Positions 7,183-12,099 of a stretch of 12,099 nt of DNA are shown here, in pieces (the stretch's first letter is position 1; each line of letters begins with the position of its first letter). The notes beneath the pieces are model-generated. The model worked only from the letters and a program-made list of their open reading frames with translations, searched no databases and had not been told where the DNA came from. The stretch is from positions 1 through 12,099 of the forward strand of contig JALQTG010000134.1 of the NCBI GenBank assembly GCA_023264075.1, in the 5' to 3' direction. A program made the translations under genes and the position numbers. Source of the stretch: Crocinitomicaceae bacterium (GTDB lineage: Bacteria; Bacteroidota; Bacteroidia; Flavobacteriales_D; Crocinitomicaceae).

Positions 7183-8873
7183 TGAAAAACCGCAAAATAA
7201 TTTTAGACAGAGGATCTATTTCTTCACAAGAAATAGCCGAACGACAAGATTTTGACAAATTATTGAAGTCCTTTAAAGCCCCCCCAAACCCATATTGGAA
7301 GTCGATATGGTTTTGGGGGACAACCGGTGTAGCCACCCTAGGTCTTTTCCTTTTGACAAAACAACCTTTTACTGAAAACGAAACTTTAACAGAAACAATA
7401 CATGAAGAGAACACTACTTTAGCCTTAGATGGCCTTCCTCAAGATACTGAATGCATTAAGTCTCCCGTGGCAGCGGTGGAAATTCCTTTTGTAAGTCATG
7501 AAATTGATCCCTCTATTGATAATGAAATTATCCTTGAAAATGGATCTACGATTTCCATTAAAGCGGGTTCAATTGAAACTATATCATCAGGTCGTGTGGT
7601 GATTAAAACGCGCGTATTTGAAGATAAAACAACTGCTTTTTTGGCTGGTGTCCCAATGGATTTCAAAAATAGTGCATTCGAATCTGCAGGTATGATTGAA
7701 GTGCGCGGAGAGCAAGAAGGTAAAGAAGTTTTTGTCCGTGCCGATCAGCCGATAGAAATAGATTTAAAACTATACAAGGATTATGATGGATTTGATTTCT
7801 ATGCATTGGACGACCAATCCGGGAAATGGACTACTTATCCATGCGAGTTTTCAGGAGGAAAGGTGGATGAAGTAACAGCTCTTTCAGAAACAGATAAAAA
7901 GAAGACTGTACTTACGAATGAAATTCAATCAATTACTACTCAAATTAGTGAAAAGGAAAACGATTTGCTGGAGGCACCTCTTCCGCTCAAAGAAACGTAT
8001 TATTTACCTAAAAACGAGCAATATATCTTTACTTTAGATTACAATAAACGCGATTTCCCAGAGCTAGCTGCTCTTGGGCCAATTAATTTTGAGGCATACC
8101 CCAATCAAGCGAATTACGAGAACATTTTTAAAAAATCTTGGTCCAATTTTACAATTGAGGAAGTTGAAGGGAAGTATAGCGTTACGTTTTCAGATAAACT
8201 AGGAGAGGAATCCCTTAAGGTTCGACCAATTGTAACTGGCATTCGCTTAGAGGAAGCTATACAAGTATATAATGAAGCCAAGCAGGATGCTCAAGCGAAG
8301 CGTGATCTCATTGAGGCAGAAAGAGAGCAGTTGGTCAATCGCCGAGCGGAAAAAAATATCGAGCTACAACGTTATATTGCGGATATGGAAAAGAGATTCA
8401 ATGCATCTAATGTTGTTTATCTCGAGGCCAAGAAAATTCTCGAGGCTAAAGAACAGCGTAAAGACCGTTTTGTTGGTGAAATATTAACTGCTGCTTCAGC
8501 AAAGTTTCGAACTACTCAGTTTGGAGTCTTCAATTGCGATAAGCCAGTTGGTTATCCCAAACCCTTTGAGAACTTCATCCGCTTTGAAATTGCTGGAAAT
8601 GTCATTTCCCCTAAATCAGTGTATGTCTTTGATCTGGATAAGGATGTGCGTTATCAGTTTGGTTCTTTGTCAAATCCGTTGACCTCATTTGGTATGAATG
8701 GACATGAAAATGTGGTAATGATTGTTCTTGAAAATAACGAAGTGGCATATGCTCATACTTCCAAGGCAGGTGCAAAACAATCAGGTAGAATTCAACTCAA
8801 TGTGATACCCGCTGAGAAAGTAACTGAGGAAAGGATAAAAACAATTCTAAATGAGGAACGGGTATCTGCTTAG
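7182..8873 (+). CDS. Single-pass membrane protein in anti-sigma position with large periplasmic region
   Basis: Not a recognised named family. The 563-aa protein has a short charged N-terminal cytoplasmic segment of about 40 residues (with a helix-like DFDKLLKSF), one transmembrane helix at about 41-58 (SIWFWGTTGVATLGLFLL), and about 500 residues outside. The first outer domain (about 113-220) is strand-rich, with GSTISIKAGS, FLAGVPMDF, FESAGMIEVRGEQ and FDFYALDD motifs that I recall from Bacteroidota envelope proteins of unknown function. A charged coiled coil follows at about 355-428, then a C-terminal beta-rich domain (about 440-545). Three cysteines lie outside (91, 221, 452). Its coupling to the sigma gene and its topology suggest an anti-sigma/sensor role (inference). 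It lacks the FecR layout, and no classic zinc anti-sigma motif is visible. The next gene starts 23 bp before its stop codon. Confidence 0.78.
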   Translation: MKNRKIILDRGSISSQEIAERQDFDKLLKSFKAPPNPYWKSIWFWGTTGVATLGLFLLTKQPFTENETLTETIHEENTTLALDGLPQDTECIKSPVAAVEIPFVSHEIDPSIDNEIILENGSTISIKAGSIETISSGRVVIKTRVFEDKTTAFLAGVPMDFKNSAFESAGMIEVRGEQEGKEVFVRADQPIEIDLKLYKDYDGFDFYALDDQSGKWTTYPCEFSGGKVDEVTALSETDKKKTVLTNEIQSITTQISEKENDLLEAPLPLKETYYLPKNEQYIFTLDYNKRDFPELAALGPINFEAYPNQANYENIFKKSWSNFTIEEVEGKYSVTFSDKLGEESLKVRPIVTGIRLEEAIQVYNEAKQDAQAKRDLIEAEREQLVNRRAEKNIELQRYIADMEKRFNASNVVYLEAKKILEAKEQRKDRFVGEILTAASAKFRTTQFGVFNCDKPVGYPKPFENFIRFEIAGNVISPKSVYVFDLDKDVRYQFGSLSNPLTSFGMNGHENVVMIVLENNEVAYAHTSKAGAKQSGRIQLNVIPAEKVTEERIKTILNEERVSA

Positions 8874-9261
8874 CGCGTTTGTCTTAGCTCTTATTCCGAT
8901 TGTGTGCAGCCAAAATTTACGGGTTGTTCGTATTGAAAAAGAATGGACAGAAATGGATTTTCATCCGCAAATTGCGGGCTACTTCAATGGGCGTATTCCT
9001 GCCGAAATGATCTGCGACATTCAAGGGCTGACGACAAATGTTGGGTATCGGATTCTTACCTATGATGTTATATATTTTGATGGTAAATCAACAGTCGAAG
9101 CCCATGTGGTAGGGAATACCATTCCAGATTCAATTTGTGCGACATTTCAATCCTATGGAAGTAATTCAGAAATTTTCTTTACCCATATCAAAGCAATGGA
9201 TTTAGATGGACGAATCATGCACCTGTCCCCACTCAAGCTAATTGCTGTTAAGGAAGATTAA
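8851..9261 (+). CDS. Small exported protein resembling the GldM C-terminal domain
   Basis: The 136-aa exported protein has a signal peptide with likely cleavage at VCS|QN (mature Q21). The remaining roughly 115 residues resemble the immunoglobulin-like C-terminal domain of GldM/PorM, the inner-membrane and periplasmic shaft of the T9SS/gliding motor. The visible pattern is GYFNGRIPA near 43-51, alternating strands at about 67-90, and the closing EIFFTHIKAMDLDG followed by LSPLKLIAV, matching the family's F-x-x-I-x-A-x-x-x-D-G end pattern. Similar domains also occur in other Bacteroidota envelope proteins. The mature part has two cysteines (55, 96) that could form a disulfide. The start overlaps the preceding gene by 23 bp; later ATGs would lose the signal peptide, so 8851 is favoured. 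A role as partner or ligand of the upstream membrane protein is inference. Confidence 0.72.
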   Translation: MRNGYLLSAFVLALIPIVCSQNLRVVRIEKEWTEMDFHPQIAGYFNGRIPAEMICDIQGLTTNVGYRILTYDVIYFDGKSTVEAHVVGNTIPDSICATFQSYGSNSEIFFTHIKAMDLDGRIMHLSPLKLIAVKED

Positions 9262-9297
9262 TTCAGGTTTTTTTACGCTAGAACGCTTCTGTTTTTG

Positions 9298-9305
9298 TAA
9301 ATTCG
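9298..9305 (+). promoter_or_regulatory. Possible -7 promoter box very close to the next start codon
   Basis: TAAATTCG is one mismatch from the Bacteroidota -7 consensus TAnnTTTG and ends 4 bp before the ATG at 9310. If used, the transcript would be essentially leaderless. No convincing -33 element is visible 17-22 bp upstream; that area is a T-tract. Weak evidence. Confidence 0.25.
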
Positions 9306-9309
9306 CCGT

Positions 9310-10104
9310 ATGAAATCAATTCTATTAGTTTTATGTGTTGGCTGCATCAATATGTCGTGGGGTCAAGTTCCATTGGTTTACGAAACGTTCGATGGAGGAA
9401 TTCCAGCGGATTGGACGCTTGTCAATAATGACGGTAATACACCTCATCCAGACGTTTCAGAATACACCGATGCTTGGATAGTTGTCGCTGACCCGGATGA
9501 TGCATTGAATAGTGTTGTCTCAAGTACATCTTACTTTCAGCCTGTTGATCGCGCAGATCGCTGGTTAATTATGCCGAATGTTACTTTAGGAGGAAGTGGA
9601 AATTTTATATCTTGGTATGGTAAATCCCATGACCCGTCGTTTCCAGATTCGTATAAAGTGCTTATTTCGAATTCAGGGACGAACAGCAGTGATTTCACAG
9701 ATACGTTAGTAATGGTAACGAATGAATCTCCTGATTGGACCTTTCATCAAGTAGAAATCGAGCAGTTTGTGAATGAGAACGTTCACATCGCATTTGTCCT
9801 GACAACATTCAATGGATTTAAGATATACTTGGACAGTATTGACTTACGCAAGGAGGATCCTCTATTTGTTCCAACTTTTGCGGCAAACTATGAGGTAAAA
9901 TTATTTCCCAATCCAGCGACAGATTATATTTCTATCCATGGAGAAGGAATTCACTCGGTAAGTTGCCTTTCTGCTGATGGGAAACAAATGTTTACGATAG
10001 ACACACCAAATAATATTGATGTTTCTGCGATTGCTTCAGGAATATATGTTTTGATAATTGAACACAATCAAGGAGTCCTGCGCAAGAAATTGATCAAGCA
10101 ATAG
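9310..10104 (+). CDS. T9SS-secreted surface protein with choice-of-anchor J / cleaved-adhesin-like domain
   Basis: The 264-aa protein is predicted to be exported by Sec and then by the type IX secretion system. A signal peptide is followed by likely cleavage at SWG|QV (mature Q19). Residues about 22-178 match the choice-of-anchor J/cleaved-adhesin pattern: ETFDGGIPADWTLVNNDGN at the start, DRADRWLIMPNV in the middle, then a strand-rich jelly-roll ending in KIYLDSIDLR. The last 70 residues are a T9SS type A sorting domain: KLFPNPATDYISI at about 197-209, an SADGK turn, DVSAIASGIYVLII and a basic C-terminal tail. The domain is usually adhesive or carbohydrate-binding, but the short length leaves no enzyme domain, so the ligand is unknown. 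It follows the sigma operon by 48 bp with no obvious terminator between them, so cotranscription is possible. Confidence 0.9.
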   Translation: MKSILLVLCVGCINMSWGQVPLVYETFDGGIPADWTLVNNDGNTPHPDVSEYTDAWIVVADPDDALNSVVSSTSYFQPVDRADRWLIMPNVTLGGSGNFISWYGKSHDPSFPDSYKVLISNSGTNSSDFTDTLVMVTNESPDWTFHQVEIEQFVNENVHIAFVLTTFNGFKIYLDSIDLRKEDPLFVPTFAANYEVKLFPNPATDYISIHGEGIHSVSCLSADGKQMFTIDTPNNIDVSAIASGIYVLIIEHNQGVLRKKLIKQ

Positions 10105-10112
10105 AATAGATG

Positions 10113-10136
10113 AGCAACCTGTCTGGTGCTTTATTA
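10113..10136 (+). terminator. Weak imperfect hairpin between convergent genes
   Basis: AGCAACC (10113-10119) pairs with GGTGCT (10125-10130) with one bulged A and a 5-nt loop, followed by TTTATTATT. It fits the only 29 bp between two convergent genes and may act as a weak terminator for the T9SS cargo gene. The stem is short, so confidence is low. Confidence 0.3.
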
Positions 10137-10808
10137 TTCTGAAATCTTCCCTGACTTTTTTAACTGCATTAATACCGAAAATGCTGAATCGATATCGTCT
10201 GACTTCACCACAACAGTAAACTCGTTGGCTGTAGAAACGACTTCAACAATATTGATTCCTTCCCAAGCCAAGTGTTTCAATATGTAATAGTAAATTCCAG
10301 AAATCTCAGTGTTCACAGTGGGTAATTTGATGGTGATTGAAGCCAAATCTGAAGTGTGGGATTTAAGTTTCTCTTTTTTGAATATTTCGCGAATTTTGTC
10401 AGAAACAGAGGTACTTGTTATCACTGTGGATTCGTTTACTCCACGACAGTACGTATAAAATGCATCTTTATCGTCGTTCAAAGACTTCATCAATTCAGAT
10501 TGTCTCAATGTTAAGGTTTCTGAATTCTCAAAAGTGAAATCTTCCAAATCACTGCGGACAAGAAAATCTCCTAAGGTCCCCATGAAATTTTTGATTTTCA
10601 AATTGATCCGGTGGTAGTAGCCAGGGGACATGCGTTTAATCGCCATTATGATTGCGCCTTCTTTGATTTCTTTCTTAACAATATCTTCAATTTCAGGTTT
10701 GATTTTTCGCGCTAACGCTGATACATTGATAAGTTCTTCAGTAAGAGACTCTCTCAAAAATGGTGAGCGATTAATGATGTCTTCGGTGATTTTGCCAATA
10801 TTAGCCAT
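10134..10808 (-). CDS. ACT-domain protein with helical, winged-helix-like N-terminus
   Basis: The 224-aa cytoplasmic protein lacks any signal peptide or membrane segment. The C-terminal part (about 155-216) reads as an ACT small-molecule-binding domain, with ITIKLPTVNTEISGIYYYIL, LAWEGINIVEVVSTANEFT and a final DIDSAFSVLMQL helix. This closely follows the regulatory tail of aspartate kinases, so automated annotation may call it aspartate kinase, yet no kinase catalytic region is present. The N-terminal part (about 5-60: IINRSPFLRESLTEELINVSA, then KPEIEDIVKKEIKEGAIIMAIKRM) is helical and resembles a winged-helix or dimerisation module. A role as an amino-acid-responsive regulator is inference. 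It is separated from lolA upstream by 172 bp and a terminator, so it has its own promoter, which I could not place convincingly. Confidence 0.8.
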   Translation of the reverse strand: MANIGKITEDIINRSPFLRESLTEELINVSALARKIKPEIEDIVKKEIKEGAIIMAIKRMSPGYYHRINLKIKNFMGTLGDFLVRSDLEDFTFENSETLTLRQSELMKSLNDDKDAFYTYCRGVNESTVITSTSVSDKIREIFKKEKLKSHTSDLASITIKLPTVNTEISGIYYYILKHLAWEGINIVEVVSTANEFTVVVKSDDIDSAFSVLMQLKKSGKISE

Positions 10809-10928
10809 TGGTCAGTTAATTCATAGTTTGTTGGAAAATTAACAATAATTTCAATACAAATAATAATTGTTTGTAAAAAAATAAAGCCATATAAATGATC
10901 TTAGTGTTTGTTTATGAAGTGTTTAAAC

Positions 10929-10956
10929 AAAAAAAAAGCTGTACATAAGCACAGCT
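10929..10956 (-). terminator. Intrinsic terminator downstream of lolA
   Basis: On the minus strand, AGCTGT (10956-10951) pairs with ACAGCT (10942-10937) around an 8-nt loop that can add a C-G pair across one mismatch. A run of nine T follows (10937-10929). This is a textbook rho-independent terminator, 24 bp after the lolA-like stop codon. It separates that gene from the ACT-domain gene further along the minus strand. Confidence 0.9.
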
Positions 10957-10980
10957 CTAAGATAAATTAAACTAAATGGT

Positions 10981-11619
10981 TTAGTCTCGAATTAATCTAT
11001 ATCCGGGATATTTTTTTGCATCGTACACAAATTTTGAAGCTGCAATTTCAGGATTCTTTTTAAAGTTCTCAATTTCATAAGACATCGTAGTTCCGTCCTT
11101 AGTTTTCATAATCGCTTTGGATAACTCAGAAGACGCAGCATCAATATATAGAGTGATTGTGTGGTACTGAACTTCTCCTGGATTTGTAGGGAACAAGTTG
11201 ATAACGTGAACCGCTTTACCGTTCAGTTTGTCTTGCTTCACATAGTTGTTTTTAAACCCGCTTTCCCAAATTGTCATTAGTCGTTTAGGATTGATGCTTT
11301 CTTCATCTTCATCATCAGCGGCGCTCTCGTAAGTAACGTTTTCTTCTTTAACAACCGTCCAAATTTTGATGCCATTAGAGATGATTTCATTGTCACCTAA
11401 TGATGCATTGAATTTGTCACCTTGTACGTAGCCTTTACCATTTTCTTTGCTGTCTTCTCCGGTTGAAGCATTTTTCATAGCGAAGCTGAATTCAATATAA
11501 AATGAACTAAGACTTTTTATTTCCTTAGACATTTTATTCAAAAGTTCTTGAGATTTTTCGTCGTTTTGAGCTAGCGCTGTAAGACTAAAAAAGAATAGTG
11601 ATACTATTAAATATTTCAT
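10981..11619 (-). CDS. lolA: LolA-like periplasmic outer membrane lipoprotein carrier
   Basis: Periplasmic chaperone that would carry lipoproteins from the inner to the outer membrane. The frame opens at 11649, but the ATG at 11617-11619 gives a clean signal peptide (MKYLIVSLFFFSLTALA|Q), so I use that start (212 aa). The mature protein shows the LolA fold pattern: an N-terminal helix (KSQELLNKMSKEIKSLSSF), then antiparallel strands (FYIEFSFAM, GKGYVQGDKFNASL, NEIISNGIKIWTVVKEENVTYES), an acidic insertion (about 102-108) and later strands (AVHVINLFPTN, YHTITLYID, TMSYEIENFKKN). It lies 44 bp after ftsK on the same strand, an arrangement common in Flavobacteriales. Sequence identity within LolA is low, so the call rests on fold pattern and position. 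Confidence 0.85.
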   Translation of the reverse strand: MKYLIVSLFFFSLTALAQNDEKSQELLNKMSKEIKSLSSFYIEFSFAMKNASTGEDSKENGKGYVQGDKFNASLGDNEIISNGIKIWTVVKEENVTYESAADDEDEESINPKRLMTIWESGFKNNYVKQDKLNGKAVHVINLFPTNPGEVQYHTITLYIDAASSELSKAIMKTKDGTTMSYEIENFKKNPEIAASKFVYDAKKYPGYRLIRD

Positions 11620-11663
11620 AGTTTTTATTTTGAATGCAAGTTTACACAAACTATGCCAATTAA

Positions 11664-12099
11664 CTAAATCAAATCTTTTGATTTTAAATACTCTTCTAGG
11701 GATAATTCGTCGCTAAAGAGTACTTCTCTCGCCTTGCTGCCTTTGAATGGTCCAATTATTCCATGCGCTTCTAACTGGTCTACAATGCGTCCAGCACGGT
11801 TATATCCTAATTTCAATTTACGTTGTAACAAACTCGCAGAGCCTTGTTGGTGAATAGTCACAATACGTGCAGCTTCTGCGAAATTGGCATCTAGATCATC
11901 TAAATCATCAGCGCCGAGGTCAGAACCGGCGTTTTCATCCACATATTCTGGCAGTAAGAATGCATCCGGATAAGCGCGTTGGTTCCCAATGAAATTACAA
12001 ATTTCTTCTACTTCAGGAGTGTCCACAAATCCACATTGGAGACGTATCATATCATTACCTGTGGAAATTAGCATATCACCCTTACCGATGAGTTGGTCA
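11664..12099 (-). CDS. ftsK: DNA translocase FtsK, C-terminal part (5' truncated by window edge)
   Basis: FtsK is the septum-anchored ATP-driven DNA pump that clears and resolves the chromosome terminus during division. Only the last 144 codons are in the window, and the frame is open to the right edge. The first visible residues (DQLIGKGDMLIS) belong to the end of the RecA-like motor domain, followed by IRLQCGFVDTPEVEEI and the conserved QRAYPDAF. An acidic linker (about visible residues 50-75) leads to the gamma domain, a winged helix that reads the polar KOPS sequences: TIHQQGSASLLQRKLKLGYN, RAGRIVDQLEAHGIIGP and GSKAREVLF are near-invariant family motifs. Both Walker motifs and the membrane domain lie outside the window. 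lolA follows after 44 bp. Confidence 0.97.
   Translation of the reverse strand, partial: DQLIGKGDMLISTGNDMIRLQCGFVDTPEVEEICNFIGNQRAYPDAFLLPEYVDENAGSDLGADDLDDLDANFAEAARIVTIHQQGSASLLQRKLKLGYNRAGRIVDQLEAHGIIGPFKGSKAREVLFSDELSLEEYLKSKDLI

Noticed and set aside
10630..10842. Plus-strand open frame of 70 codons opposite the ACT-domain gene
   Set aside because: It is antisense to a convincing protein; its hydrophobic residues are what the complement of charged helices gives.
10841..10871. Imperfect inverted repeat AACAATAATT / AATAATTGTT upstream of the ACT-domain gene
   Set aside because: It matches at 9 of 10 positions in very AT-rich DNA, so chance is likely. No promoter element could be anchored next to it.

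Overview
The window looks like chromosomal DNA from a member of the Bacteroidota, most likely the Flavobacteriales. The signs are AT-rich DNA without Shine-Dalgarno-like spacing, a protein with a type IX secretion (T9SS) C-terminal sorting domain, a Bacteroidota-style metal-efflux operon ordered RND pump, outer membrane channel, adaptor lipoprotein, an ftsK-lolA pair, and exported proteins whose predicted mature N-terminus is always glutamine. No rRNA, tRNA, CRISPR array, transposase or phage gene was seen. The window cuts two genes: the efflux pump at the left edge lacks its 5' end, and ftsK at the right edge (minus strand) lacks its 5' end.

Layout. (1) Positions 1-4507, plus strand: three tightly packed genes for a tripartite heavy-metal efflux system (CusA/CzcA pump, TolC/CzcC-like channel, CusB/CzcB-like adaptor), closed by a strong symmetrical terminator at 4512-4539. 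(2) 4556-5275, minus strand: a secreted protein of unknown function, probably a TPR-like helical repeat protein, that shares the terminator. (3) 5427-6437, plus: a diheme cytochrome c peroxidase / MauG-family lipoprotein with an unusual TTG start. (4) 6604-9261, plus: a likely regulatory operon of an ECF-type sigma factor, a single-pass membrane protein in the anti-sigma position with a large periplasmic part, and a small exported protein resembling the C-terminal domain of the gliding/T9SS protein GldM. A perfect 13-bp inverted repeat lies upstream of the sigma gene. (5) 9310-10104, plus: a T9SS cargo protein with a choice-of-anchor/cleaved-adhesin-like domain. (6) 10134-12099, minus: an ACT-domain protein, a LolA-like lipoprotein carrier and the end of ftsK. 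A clear terminator at 10929-10956 separates lolA from the ACT gene.

How the genes fit together. The efflux operon would move metal ions from periplasm or cytoplasm across the outer membrane. The sigma / membrane protein / GldM-C-like trio is the most interesting part. Its translational coupling (1-bp and 23-bp overlaps) and its membrane topology suggest an envelope-sensing sigma pathway whose sensor differs from the usual FecR type, followed directly by a T9SS-exported surface protein. The right end is ordinary housekeeping: chromosome segregation and outer membrane lipoprotein traffic.

All functional calls are by motif recognition by eye. No database search was possible.
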